From contig OX419760.1 in the NCBI GenBank assembly GCA_948567375.1, positions 13,330,001 through 13,394,000 of the forward strand: a stretch of DNA of 64,000 nt. The letters are read 5' to 3'. The stretch comes from Lunularia cruciata. Lineage: Eukaryota; Streptophyta; Marchantiopsida; Lunulariales; Lunulariaceae. The notes beneath the pieces are model-generated. The model saw nothing but the letters and a program-made list of their open reading frames with translations, searched no databases and was not told the origin of the DNA. Shown piece after piece: positions 13,201-24,519 of the stretch. Every line of letters starts with the position of its first letter. Position 1 is the first letter of the stretch. Position numbers and translations under genes: made by a program.

Positions 13201-14202
13201 CAAAGACATTAATTTAGAAACAGATTGCTACCATAATCTAGTTCCTAAACATCTTTTATTACAAAAGAATAATTCTCATCTAACATAGTTTTCTAGTCTA
13301 GATTAATTGAAACAAATTTCATTACAATAGACTGGTTCTCATCTAACTTAGCCTTCTTAAGTGTAGATAAAGACTACACATATCACTTGAGAAACCATGG
13401 AGCTTGTAAGATCTTCAACAATGTTTACATTTGAACAAGAAAAAGTAATGATTGCCATGGAAGACTTGAATTTATTTCTTTGGACATTGATCTATGTATG
13501 CATGGTCCCAAAAATAAGGATGAATTATAGTGGATAGATGATCATAAGTAGTCAAGAAATGCAACTTGATATTTTGTAACAATACTTGACACCAATGATC
13601 CAACTTCTAGGTCATGTTGGACATGCAAGTTCTTACAATGCTAGTCTTGAAATAAAAAGAGAGAAAGTTTTAATTTTTGGTTTTAATGAAGCAAGCATAT
13701 GCATTCATGGGAAAGTATTTATTGTAAAAAAAGCTTTATTATATGCTCATATGTTTTAAATCACAAGTAGCATGGATTCTCATAATAATGTTTGACTAAA
13801 TGTTTGATGATGTATTTACCAACATAGTTTTGAAATCAAATATGATGCAAATCCAAGAATAGTTTCTTGTATGAAGTAGTGATAAAATAGTGATAGCAAA
13901 TGACAAAGAACAAACAAAAATAGGAATGAAATTTTTCCCAAAGACTCAGATGGAGATTCTAAGAGAGATAAAGAACTCTAAATTTTTTGGAGTGGATGAT
14001 AATCAATTAATATTTTAAAAGGTACTTTGCTTATGACTATGAATGACAATGACATATGATACACATTCATCAATTGCAATTTTTGATAATAATAATGTAA
14101 TTTGAGATCTAATATTAACTTTTAAAGTAAGATGATTTAGTTTACTTTCTCAGAATCTTTTAAGCATATGATGCAATAAAAGGCAATGTTTATGTGATGT
14201 CC
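10299..14202. other. AT-rich sequence without a supportable gene
   Basis: Stop-dense in all frames; the longest ORFs are about 80 residues and low complexity. No LTR ends, RT motifs or RNA genes were recognised. Probably ancient transposon debris. Confidence 0.5.
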
Positions 14203-14894
14203 TGTGAGCCGGCCTGTCTCTCACTCAGGATGAACCTCTGATGGCTATTATGGTAGCGCATCATGGACTAAGAAGACAAGGAACCCGAACTCCATCATAC
14301 TCCTCCAAGGCTAACACTCCAAGAATTAAGACATTGCTCACTAGAGAACTCAATGAGAGAGAGATAGTTGCAAAATGAAAGGATGTTGAGTACCTCCTCA
14401 CCCCTTGTTTATATACTTGTGAAATAGTTGCATACCAAAGTTACTAATTACCATAGTAACTCAAGTTACTAGACTAAAAGTCAAGTAAAGTCAAAAAGTA
14501 GAAAGGAATATCCATTCACATGGGCATATTCCCTAAGCATGTGGTCTTATCTTGACCCAACCACTAAGTCAAGGATTCCTTCACATGGGCTATCCTTGGA
14601 CTAAAGAAGAATCCAAAACAAAAAGGCTTGCGGGCCCAAGAGTTCTCAACTCTTTCCTCAAAGCCAAACACCTAGATTTAATACCAAGTCAACACACTAA
14701 AATCCAAAATAGTGGTGCTCATCTTTTCTACTTCCTCTAAAGTAAGGTTGTCTCTATCTTAGCTATGACTAACTTTAGCTAACCATGACTAATATAGAAC
14801 CATCCTTTATCTCTATATAAATAATATCTCTTAAGTACTTGTAATACCAAGCTAAATATCACAATACCACACACATGCACATATGGGTGTTACA
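14203..14894 (-). mobile_element. Solo LTR (family of the element at 60724-64000)
   Basis: It starts TGTGAGCCGGCC and ends GGGTGTTACA in plus sense. In element sense it runs TGTAACACCC to CCGGCTCACA, oriented minus. It is 692 bp, the same as 32395-33086 and close to 60724-61416 (693 bp), with near-identical sequence. The flanks GTCC (14199-14202) and GTCC (14895-14898) form a 4-bp target duplication. No internal region is present, so this is a solo LTR left by LTR-LTR recombination. A TATA-like TATATAAAC (minus) sits near 14405-14421. Short ORFs inside it are not genes. Confidence 0.9.
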
Positions 14895-15659
14895 GTCCAC
14901 CCTTGTTGCAAAAGTTACCTTTTATTGTTTTCCATCTTTTTCATAAGGATATAGTAGAATAATTGCTTGTTCCTAAAAGGAAACCTCTTAGGTGAGTTCT
15001 TTTTGGAGTTATGTTTATACATGCAAAGGTACAAAGATGAGTGAACTTCAAGGAATGATCCCAAAGAGGTCAAGTCCAAAGAATGCACAAATATAAAGAA
15101 CTCAAATACAAAGGTCCTTTGGACTCAGAAATAGTTCCCAATTTGAATGCACCACCATCTAGATAAAGAATTGCCACCAAGGACTATTGGTGTACATCAA
15201 ATGGGTTGCATGTGTGGAGAAGGATTTCACACTTATAGAAGGTCAATAACTAAAAGAGATTGGCTATAAAATCAAATGCTCATTGAGAAATTTTATTTTT
15301 TGCCAAGAGTTTTAAGCCTTAAACCCAAAGAATGATTTGTAACCTTCCTTAGATCTTTTTTGTTCATTTTAGTCCTTTGTAGCCTTCATAGTTGTTAAAT
15401 TTTTTTTTGTGCTCATAGCAGTCCAATAGGAAACATGTTATTCACATGTTAGAAGAAAAATCCCTCAAGTAATTCTCCATGCTCCATCATGAACAAGTGT
15501 GAAATATATTGCAGGAGTAAGCTAGATCAAAGTAAGGGATCTTTGGGAGATAGAAGAACATTGGAAGAATGTTTGGTTTGGATATGGCTCGAGTTAGAGG
15601 TACGATCCTTGACACCAAATTAAAGAATGCAAATAAGGAGGTGAACAAGAAAATTGTAG
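14895..15659. other. Intergenic sequence, nothing recognised
   Basis: No coding motif, repeat end or RNA gene was recognised. It may be the left part of the family X relic that resumes after the solo LTR insertion. Confidence 0.4.
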
Positions 15660-17446
15660 TCATTTAACAAGATGTGGTCCACCAACAATGGGTGGAGGGT
15701 AGGTAGTAAGAAGGACCCACCCTCTCCCTCAACCCCTGCTCCAAAGGGTAGTTTTGGAACCAATCATGAAATTGCTCAGGCCAAAGAGTACAACCTACAT
15801 CAATAACAGCCCGGTCATCTTCTTTACGTATATTTACCAAAGAGAGATGGTGAATTGAGCAAATGTGTTCTTCTTGCAAGCAAGAAGCATGATCATTGAG
15901 TTCAAAGAAGATACATAGCAACCTACCAAGCCCCCTTTTCCATCCACTTCTACATGGGATTGAATTTGTTGAGCAAGGAGGAAAGAAGGAAGTTCTTGAG
16001 CCATTATCACCGGTTAGATACTTCACCATGCAACCCAAAGAAAGGTCAATAATTCAAAAGTATCAAGCTATAAATGAAGAGTGTACAAAATACAATAAGT
16101 TCATACTGGTGGACAAAGAAGAATCACCATAGTCAAGAAGAAGAGTTTGGCACCATCAAGATCTCAAAGACCAGCAAAGGAATCAAGGACAGATTGCTTA
16201 GTGATAGATTTGTCTTTGGAGGAAGAAGTAGAAGAATTGGATAAGGAAGAAGAGGGAGATAAGGACAACACCTTGCAAGACTCAACATCCAAATTGGAGG
16301 GCTCAAATCAATATGAAGATACTCATTCTACACCAAATCTATAGGAATAAGGTACAAATGAAGAAGGCCATGCCAAAGACAAACAAGAAGAGGCACAACT
16401 TTGGACTAAAGAACCCTTCAGTCCCAATCAAGAAGCAAAAGCTCCCAAAGAATAAGAGGAGGCCAAGTAGAAACACAAAGAAGAAACCAAAAGGAAAATG
16501 GATGTTTTATTTAAAGGAGAAAACTCTCTAAGTGCAGACCAAAGTAAGAGAAGAAGTCACCCAAGAACAAAGAACATAAGAACCCAAAGGAGCCATTTTT
16601 GTTATTTATTCAATAGGTCCTATCTTGCATTTCATAGAAATAACCCCACCATAATATTAGCAAAATTACCCATATGAGGTAAAATATACCTCACTTTCAA
16701 GTGGCTTCACAAGACTATGTTCACCATAAAAGCAAAGCAAGATAAGTGGAAAGAAGACATAGAGAAAATCACAACCTGTATAGAGATGAGTGCAAGAAGG
16801 TGAATGTGTTGGTGTTGGAGAACTTCAAAGTAAAGAGGCAAAACACCTCCCTAGTAGTAGTGCAGAAGAAGCAAGAGGAATAATCCAAGGGGTTCAATCC
16901 AAATTGAGAGCCCTTTGGATTAAAAAGAAGAATATGCAACACTGGTATAAAGAATAGATGAAGGCCAAGGACAAAGAGTGGTTAGCATTTGACAAGAACT
17001 CAAAGCAAGAAAGGTAAAACTTGTTACTCTAGAGTTGCAAATGTTTGAATATAGGAAGGAAGAGGCTATATAACTTGAAAGAAGGGCCAAGAATTGACGA
17101 AGGAGAAGGAAGAGAGGGCAAAAGACAAATCCCAAATGAAGTAGAAGGTAACAAAAAAAGTTAGAGCCTCAAACAACAATGCAAAAGAGGAGAAGATGAA
17201 GATCCTTAAGCAAATGGAAGAAGTTTGGGACCAACTCATGGAGATAGCAAAGGAAGCAACAATGGAGTAGGTGACCAAGCCCAAGTTACATGATCTGAAG
17301 TTGCAAATCCAAAGTTTGGATGGTTAGGAATACAAAGTGGAGAAGATGGACTGGTTAGCAGTTAGACTTTAGGAGCCCCATACAAGAAGAAAATTCAAAA
17401 AATCATGTGACACCTTACTCTTGGAAATTATAGATTACAAGGAGAG
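15660..17446 (+). pseudogene. Lys/Glu-rich coiled-coil relic (family X-like), left part
   Basis: Broken plus-strand frames are very rich in Lys, Glu and Gln. 15896-16132 ends in a charged segment. 16147-16344 contains DLSLEEEVEELDKEEEGDK. 16313-16531 is a basic stretch with PIKKQKLPKNKRRPSRN. Further AAG/GAG-rich sequence runs to 17446. The composition and the terminal block at 28190-28450 resemble the other family X copies. The copy is cut at 17446 by the methyltransferase element and resumes at 27337. No enzymatic motif is visible. Confidence 0.45.
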
Positions 17447-17894
17447 TGTCATGCCATTTGTAGTGCCGCATCTAGATGCTCGGACACTGGAGTTCCAGTG
17501 ATAGTAGTTAGAGTTATTTCAGCAGTTTCTCAAAGACTGCTTTCTGACGGTTAGATTTTGTGTTTGGGGTATTGACTTCACGGTGGGGCCCACCGTCACT
17601 TTGCACCATTTGCATTGTCGAGTGTGCCGTTAGCGGGACCGTTAGGGTTTCAGAGCTAGCTTGAGTCCAAGGGGTATAGTTTCAAAGTGAGCTCCAGAGA
17701 GCTCACTTCTCTGATGTTGAGCCTTCGAGTTCCTAACTATGGTGGAGAGAGGCCGGTGAGCGTCACTTGGATTCTCCATGCTTGAGTGGGTGTGGCTTGA
17801 CTATAATCAGTGCCCAGTTGTTTGCAGTTTATAGAGTGATAGATCAAGTACTGATCTGAGTTGAGTTGAGTTGAGAGTGGTAAGCAATCTGATT
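17447..17894 (+). repeat. Terminal direct repeat A, 5' copy (A1)
   Basis: A 448-bp block beginning TGTCATGCCATTTGTAGTGC. It is repeated at 26785-27232 with roughly 5-6 percent difference by eye, mostly transitions. Unlike the 3' copy it is not followed by block B: the sequence after CTGATT is unrelated (ACATCAAAGAAGTG). It is the 5' LTR or part of it. Confidence 0.9.
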
Positions 17895-19162
17895 ACATCA
17901 AAGAAGTGAAGTCAGGGGGAAATCGGGTGCAAGAACTTTGAGTGTTGGTGGTATCTCCAAGCTCGGTGGATTGTTGGTAGCTCAATTCAAGTTCAGTGTT
18001 TCCCTAGTGTGTAGAAGCTCATTTGATTGATGCAGATTTGGCAGTTAGGCGGACAGTGTGCGAAAGCGCTGGCTAAATTTCGAGCAAAGAAGGAGCAAAT
18101 TTCAACCAATGGTTGTGATTTTGAGCTCAAGAGGTGAAGGCAAGACCAATTTGCTGCGAGTTGGGTTCAGAAAGTCAAATTGAAGGTGGAGTTGTGAAGC
18201 TCTTCTCATGAATTTGTGATTTGGAGAAACCCGTGTTGTCAATTTGGCTTGAGTGGAAAGTTAGTGGGGGATTTGGCAGACAACCAACTTTAGGGTTTAT
18301 GTCAAATTTTGGTTGGGATTTACATCAGATTTTGGCCAGATTTGGAGGAGTTTTGCTAGTTTGGAGGACTTTCACAGATTTGGAGAAGTTTTGCCAATTT
18401 TGGAGGAGTTTTGAAGTGGCAACAAGAAAGGCCTCATTTGGCTGAATTTTGGCGTTTAGAGGCTTCAAGGCATAAGGCTGTGGGCTATGAGAGGCTACAA
18501 AGGGCCAGAAGGGCCAGCAAGCCAACTTGCTAGCGTGAGGCTAGCTAGTTTAGAGTAGATCTTGGTCATTGGTTGGAAAAATCTGCCTTTTCTGCTAGAT
18601 TGTGTGCAATAGGGTTTGACTCCTAGATCTCTTGTTCCTAGACTGGTGCCCTAGCCAACTGGTCGACCCTCACTTGTTGTCATAATGACTGTGCCATTGT
18701 TATCTATACACATGTAGCTTTGGCTAGGAGAGGCAATTTGATCCCATTCTTGGTGATCTTGGTAGCTTAGGACTTAGATACGAATTCCTCTTATGTCAAA
18801 TGCCAAATGGTAGCAGAGTCAGTCCCGTGTTGTGTTATGAGATGGAAGGTTTTCATTTAGATTTCTTGTGATTGGACCCCCTCCATTCTCTACTTCCTGT
18901 TTGTGCACCACATTTGTATGAGATGCCTTGACTTTTGAGCATTGGTGCTCTGGTGTGCTCTCGGTGGTGAGGCTGGAGTGACGACCAATTAGACTACCTT
19001 TGTTTCTCTCCGGTGAGGCAGGAAGTGATGACTTAAAGATCGTGAGAGTGCGTGTTATGATGGCAGGTTACAAGTTGCCCTTTATCCTAGTGTAGTTATC
19101 TCAATTAGAGTTACATTAGTGGGTGGTGCTTAGTTGGTGTTGGCACGTGGTGGTGTTGGCAC
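17895..19162 (+). other. Untranslated leader (possible U5 and primer region)
   Basis: Non-coding sequence between repeat A1 and gag. At 18808 the string TGGTAGCAGAGTCAG resembles the usual plant primer-binding site complementary to initiator tRNA-Met (TGGTATCAGAGC). If that is the PBS, the 5' LTR would run to about 18805 and be about 1.36 kb. Phrases of this leader (TTCTTGTGATTGGA at 18862 and GGAAGTGATGAC at 19021) recur, inverted, inside the 50514-52731 insert. Confidence 0.55.
18808..18822 (+). promoter_or_regulatory. Candidate primer-binding site (tRNA-iMet type)
   Basis: TGGTAGCAGAGTCAG differs at two positions from the common TGGTATCAGAGCCAG. It is preceded by ATGCCA plus two bases, which would suit an LTR ending in CA. 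The long distance from repeat A1 and the B-A-B 3' end make the assignment uncertain. Confidence 0.4.
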
Positions 19163-20850
19163 TTGGTGGGGCACTTGCGGTTGCAATTGGTGGATCGGGT
19201 TTGCTATTGTGGTTACTTTGTCACGACGGAGTTCTTTGGAGATTCTAGAGGAGTTAGCCTTGCAGTATGCAGTGGGTTTACTTGGAGTGGTGCTCAGTAT
19301 CAGCCCGTATCTCAAGTCCCAGTGAGAGAGGAGATTGACTCTGAGTTGGGGTTTGACACCGGAGCTGATTCAATTGAGAGTGCACTCGGTGTGTCCGCAC
19401 CGTTGTTGTGGGACATAGACGAGATTTATGGGGCCTCCAAAGGCCCTAAACGTTACTCTAGTACAATGGGTATCATTGAGTTGGATGACTTCATCCAGGA
19501 GTTTGACAGTTGGTGTGATCTATAGTAGATGTGGAACCCGACTTTGTTCACACCCTTCATGGCATGGAAGGGGTTGTTTCAGCATCTAGAGGGTCCGCCG
19601 ATGGATGACTACCATGAGTTCAGGAGAGCTCATTTGGAGGAGATTGAGTTATGGAGACAGTATTGGTCTCCACATTATGTCTCCATCACTTCAGGCTCGG
19701 TGGCCAAGAGTAGATCGGCTGTACCTACAAGTTCTAGCTCGAGTAGTGTGGGTGGAGCTAGTGGAGGTGCACTAGCTGGAGATAGTGCTACTACGATTGG
19801 GGGTACCGTTGTAGGAGGTGGTGTGGTACTGAGGTTTAACCCTATGGTGGAGTTCTTCCTATGTTTGAGGTAGAACTAATAGGGAGTGCGGATTGACAAG
19901 CTGAGGAGCTTGCAAGAGTTCCAACGGAAGGCTGGAGAGAGCCTACGTGAGGCATACGCTTGCATGAGGCGGCTGATTAGTTTCACTCAGGGAGTTACTG
20001 AGGCCCAGGCAGTCCAATTTTGGTATGGGATACTGGACAGGGAGTTGTGACGTAGAGTTTGTGATGCTACGTTGTTGCAGGCTACTTTGCCCACTTTGGC
20101 AGTAGTCTTTGGTTTGGCTGAGCGTATTGAGCTCAATATGGTGGAGGAGAGAGTGGTGACATCTGGATTTGGTAGGGAGACCTCATCCACGGCTATGACT
20201 TCTTCTAGAGTGTAGCAAAGTGCACCACGCCCAGTTGGTTTCCGAGGATAGGGTGGACAGCCTAGATCCTATAGAGCGAGTGGAAGGCCTAGTGGAGCTA
20301 GACCCTTACCCTCATTTTTGAGTCAACAGCAGCCAGTGAGTGGTGGTGTTGCTTGTTGGACTTGTGGTGGACCTCACCATAGGAGAGAGTGTACTCAGGG
20401 CAGCGGACCTGATACCTCTGGTGCATCACAACCAGCACAAAGGCAGTGTGAGCACTGCCACAGATTTGGTCACACTAGTGACCGGTGTTTTGACCTACAC
20501 TTGAAGTTACGGAGTGGTAGGGCTACTATGGCAGGTAGTAGAGGAGCTCTAGTTCATGGAGGATGAGGTGGTGGTAGAGGATCTACACCTAGTAGGGGTG
20601 CAGTACCTGCTCTTACTTTTGACACAATTATGGCTACTCGGATTGAGCAGTTGGAGCAGAGATTGGCTAGTATGGCTATTGCCCAAAGGAGACCAGATTT
20701 GGGTGCTGAGGCTTCTACCTCATATGCTGGTGATAGAGATGCTTTGGACTTCATGTGCGGAGAAGCACAGGTGGATGCATCTGCAGCAGTGACTAGTAGT
20801 GCAGTACGTGCCCTAGAGCCTAGAGGAGCATCAGTGGAGTTGGATCCATA
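19163..20850 (+). pseudogene. gag: Gag of the methyltransferase/PHD element (broken)
   Basis: This is the capsid/nucleocapsid protein that would package element RNA. The N-part runs in pieces (19163-19525, then 19529-19873) with WKGLFQHLEGPPMDDYHEFR. The middle at 19880-20220 has a gag-like LRSLQEFQRKAGESLREAY segment matching the capsid of Ty3 elements. Two zinc knuckles follow: a slightly short CWTCGGPHHRREC near 20353-20391, and a perfect CX2CX4HX4C (CEHCHRFGHTSDRC) at 20447-20488. A Gly/Arg-rich tail and a helical segment (RIEQLEQRLASMAIAQRR) come next. Several stops (for example near 19523, 19871, 20047, 20214, 20563 and 20848) are mostly TAG or TGA at expected Gln or Arg positions. Confidence 0.85.
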
Positions 20851-21239
20851 GAGAGGAGAGGTTGGGAGACAGGTCAAACTTCCCCCATCTTTCACGCTAT
20901 TTGAGGCATTGTAGACAATATCCATGGTTCCTAGACGTCCTAGTGCAGGTGTGGTAGGTGGTGATGGAGTACATGATGGACTACCTGCTAGTCAGCCACC
21001 TGCTACTACACAGATTGAGTCTAGCATGATGTTGGGGGTGGCTCAGCTGATTATGCGGCATCCTTTGTTTTCAGCCAATGACATGTTTACATTGGAAGTT
21101 GATCCAGCCCCAATATTCCGATTGGCTGGCACATTGTGTGAGAGTAGGGATGGTGCAGTTCCTACTACTAGAGCAGAGGTGGCTGGTAGTGGAGCTGACT
21201 TGGTTGAGGAGCATGGGATCCGTTCAGCGACCATTGGTT

Positions 21240-21760
21240 TATGGCAAGTAGCAGTGGCTGGACTGGAGGAGTTGCCAGCTAGACCGGCCTTTGAGAGAGC
21301 GCGGTTTACACCTAGTGTTGTCCTATTGGATAACCAGAGGGGGATTTTTCATTTGGTGGGACCTTTAGGGAAGATCTATACACCACAAAGAGTCTTGTTA
21401 GACTCTAGTGCGCAGCCCTTTATGTTGGGGAAGGATGCAGTTGTCTGGTCTGGAGTTACGGAAGACCAATGTGGAAAGGTGTCCATTTCAGATCCAGACA
21501 TCTCTAGGTGGTGGTTCGACACAGTACATCACACGTGGAGAGCTTGTTGTCCAGGTTCAGCCTGGTCATCTGATTGATAGCTTGGTGGTGAGAGCTCATG
21601 CTATTGCAACAATAGTTGAGTCATATGATGTGCTAGTTGGAGGAGCAGTGTTATACCCCATGGGTTTCAGCATTGACTATTGGGAGGAGACAACCTCTTA
21701 TAGACCTGGTTGGCAGTCTGGTGAGGGACGGGTATGTCGTCTACCAGTACGCTTTAGTAG
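21240..21760 (+). pseudogene. Retropepsin-like aspartic protease (broken)
   Basis: VLLDSSAQPFMLGK in the frame 20924-21577 carries the D-S-S/G-A active-site triad of a retroviral-type protease. After a frameshift near 21440-21560 the domain continues in the 21408-21998 frame with LVVRAHAIATIVESYDVLVGGAVLYPMGF, which corresponds to the C-terminal I-LG hydrophobic motif. It would cut the polyprotein. It lies directly before the methyltransferase, which is an unusual neighbour in a gypsy pol gene. The upstream stretch 20924-21240 is of unknown function. Confidence 0.75.
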
Positions 21761-22064
21761 TGGCAGTCTTGGCTCACTACAGTCCAAGACCATGGCAACA
21801 TCAATTTTAGCTTTTAGTGGTGCAGTTACTTGGCTTGGTGACTTGTTGGAGGGGAACGCCCATGCAGAGGATACTCCAATACCAGAGGAGATCACTTGGC
21901 TTTGGAGTACAAGTGAGATTGTTCCATCCACCTTGGATGTTCCATTGTGGAGTTCAGAGGAGGCATTGCAGCAGCATGCAGATCAGTTGGTGCAGTAGGC
22001 TTGGAGTGGAGCCTTCGTACCATCAGGAGATGAGTATGAGGATGAGCCTCTAGAGGCAATTTCT

Positions 22065-23085
22065 TTGATACCTGTGGATACCACACTCATTGCTTGGCAG
22101 TATCCAGTAGAGGGGATATGCATATTGGAGTTGTTTGGTGGGATCAGCACCGGACTAGCTGCGGTGTTACAGGCGGGTATCCGAGTACAGAGGTACTTGT
22201 ATGTAGAAAGAGATGAGAGTGCTAGGCAAGTCTCTCTACATCATGTGGCACACTTGGCCTATCGGTATCCGTAGTTATTACCGATGTCAGCAATCAGAGG
22301 TTACCAAAAGGCCCTACCGGGAGACATTTCCTTACTGGGGGCGCATGACCTAGAGAGACATGGGCCTATTCACTTGGTGATTTCTAGATGGCCATGTTAG
22401 GGACATACACGTGCTATAGAGGATTGGGTTTTCAAGATCCTTGTTCTAGTGTGTTTTGGGAGATGTTACAGATACTACGACATCTCCAGGTTCATCAGTC
22501 TGTTTCTCCAGCTTACCTTTTGGAGAACGTTCCTTTGATGGGTGATTCTCGCACTAGAGTGGTGGCGAGTACACATCAGGTCCATTCTTGGATGGGACCT
22601 GTTGTATTGTTAGATGCAGCCAGAGTGGGATCACGGGCTCATAGTCTTTGTCTTTGGTGGACAAACCTCTTACTCAGAGAGGTTTTACAACACGCTTATG
22701 ATGGAATTCAACGACTTGACCACATCCTTGTTGATGATATCTTGGATGTTGGGCGTCAGTCTCAGACAATGGTAGTGGCTGATAGGTCACTTTTGGCAGT
22801 GGTGAACCTAGTTGGACAGCCTAGAGCCGCATTTCCCACACTCATGAGTTTCCCAAGCTCTCATGCTTTTTGAGAGGAGGACCTGGACTTGTTTGAGACT
22901 CACAGTTACAATAGTTGGTGGAGCCCAACGCTGATGAGAGAGAGCAGGCAATGGGTTTTCGCACCGGTATTACCGCTATTCCAGTAGTGTCAGAGGCATC
23001 CAGGCGTCATGTGTTAGGTCAGGCTATGGACCTGAACTATTTGACATGGATTGTGAGCCTTGGCTTGGCAGAGCAGCGTAGGATG
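22065..23085 (+). pseudogene. DNMT3-like DNA (cytosine-5) methyltransferase domain inside pol (broken)
   Basis: The domain would methylate cytosine in DNA using S-adenosylmethionine. Motif I is ILELFGGISTGLAAVL (from about 22122) and motif II is YVERDESAR. Motif IV is HLVISRWPC followed by stop and GHTRA, with the catalytic Cys codon at 22395-22397 and TAG at 22398-22400 where PCQ has Gln. Then come GFQDPCSSVFWEMLQIL, motif VI YLLENVPLM (ENV at 22523-22531), VVLLDAARVGSRAHSLCLWW (motif VIII region), and motifs IX/X in EREQAMGFRTG and VLGQAMDLNYLTWI (22915-23085). The motif order is canonical, not permuted as in plant DRM, and GP-x-LVI-PC plus DAARV fit DNMT3 best. Frameshifts near 22425 and 22870-22910 break it. 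The position between protease and RT, and remnants in the second copy, show it belongs to the element. Confidence 0.9.
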
Positions 23086-23480
23086 CGCTTGATAGGCATC
23101 ACCACTCGAACACTTGTGAGCCATGTGCCTATCAAGACGATTCAGGCACATGCTGGGGGCAATGGACCGAGTGGACATGGTATTCTTGGGACACATCCAG
23201 TAGCTACTAGGGAGAGTGGTCTACTTGGAATCCATCCAAGTGAGCATGGGCTACTTGGATTACACCCTTGGTCCACATGGGATGCAGCTAGAGGACATGT
23301 GGAGCTTACAGCCAGAGTGGAGGGAGTTTTTCACACAGAGGTTGGGACCTCTAGTGGTCGGGAGCATGACACTATTGCCCCCAAGGGCCCAGTGTAGCAG
23401 TCAGTCAGTACGTCTTCCACTCCTACTACAGGTACACAAGATACTTGGGAGCCAGATCTTGGACCCAAGCTTATTGGAGA
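23086..23480 (+). pseudogene. Linker between methyltransferase and RT with GxHP repeats
   Basis: The frame 22915-23397 continues past methyltransferase motif X into a Gly/His-rich linker. It contains three short imperfect repeats of the form LG-HP (GILGTHP, GLLGIHP, GLLGLHP) at about 23178-23275. No known domain was recognised. The same linker is present, eroded, in the second copy at about 54480-54900, so it is an original part of the polyprotein. Confidence 0.6.
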
Positions 23481-24510
23481 GGAGAGACAGAGGGTTTTGA
23501 GGTTCTTGAGGAGTCACACAAGTTGTTTTGCCTTCAGTGTGAAGGATTTGGGTGCTTTGAAGGGACCTGGTATAAAGATTGAGTTGACTAATGACACACC
23601 AGTTTTCCGATATCCTTATCGATATAGTGATATGGAGAGGACATTGATTTAGAGCCAGAGTAGTGACCTTTTTGAGGCTGGTTTGGTGGAGATTTCACAT
23701 GGAGAGTATGCATCAGCAATAGTGATGCCAACCAAGAAGGATATGCATGGCAACTATATAGATAGGCAGATGTGCGGAGATTACCGTCCTATCAACCGAC
23801 AGACCAGGGCTGATTGGTATGCCATGCCTACACCGGAGGAGATTTTTGATGCGATTGGGCATGCAAAGATCTTCAGTACTTTGGATCTTTGAGCAGGATA
23901 TCATCAATTGCCGATCAGGGAGGAGGATAGGTCCAAGACAACATTTTGGGCTATTGATCCTCACGGCAAGGATGTGTTATATCAGTGGAGGTTCTTACCA
24001 TTTGGGTTAAAGAATGCTCATGTTGAGTTCCAGAGGGTCATGGATAGGATCCTAGCTGGATTGGATTTTGCTTGGTGCTATATTGATGACATTTTGGTTT
24101 ATAGCACTATTGTGGAGGAGCATGAGAGACAGTTGTTGGAGGTGTTTGAGAGGTTGAGATCTCATGGACTCAAATTACATCTTGGGAAGTGTAGGTTCTT
24201 CCACGAGCAGGTTGAGTATTTGGGTCACACTATCTACCCCGGAGGACTTGGTGTTCAGTAGACCAAGGTGGAGGCTATTGCACGTATTCCTTGGCCTACG
24301 GATGTGAGTAGAGTGCGAGCATTCCTTGGGTTGGTGAACTTCTATCGCCGCTATATTAGAGGATTTAGTGCCATTGCTAAGGCCTTGATGAAGCTGACCA
24401 AGCTTACACAGGAGTGGTGTTGGGGAGATGAGCAGGAGAGAGCTTTTGTAGAGCTCAAGGAGAGGTTGACATCTGCTCCTATTTTGAGGAGACCGATTAG
24501 AGGATGACCA
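23481..24510 (+). pseudogene. pol: Reverse transcriptase (broken)
   Basis: The Ty3/gypsy RT fold is readable across several frames: LKGPGIKIELTNDTPVFRYPYR, then GLVEISHGEYASAIVM, CGDYRPINRQT, and FSTLDL-stop-AGYHQLPI. These are followed by FLPFGLKNAHVEFQRVMD and the catalytic CYIDDILVYS with YIDD at 24079-24090. The thumb/connection reads VEYLGH, FLGLVNFYRRYIRGFS and ELKERLTSAPIL. In-frame stops at 23651, 23890, 24259 and 24505 are TAG or TGA at expected Gln or Arg positions. The catalytic residues themselves are intact. Confidence 0.93.
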
Positions 24511-24519
24511 TTTCAGGTT

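Noticed and set aside
14552-14740. 62-aa ORF repeated at 32744-32932
   Set aside because: Lies wholly inside solo LTRs; the repetition comes from LTR copies, not from a gene family.
21408-21998. Treating the 196-aa frame as a separate gene
   Set aside because: It continues the protease domain after a frameshift and overlaps the preceding frame only by chance.
22065-23085. Methyltransferase as recent bacterial or phage DNA
   Set aside because: It is decayed like the rest of the element, resembles eukaryotic DNMT3 in motif spelling, and its C-terminus is shared with a second diverged copy.
22065-23085. Plant DRM-type methyltransferase
   Set aside because: DRM proteins have permuted motif order; here motif I precedes IV, VI and X.
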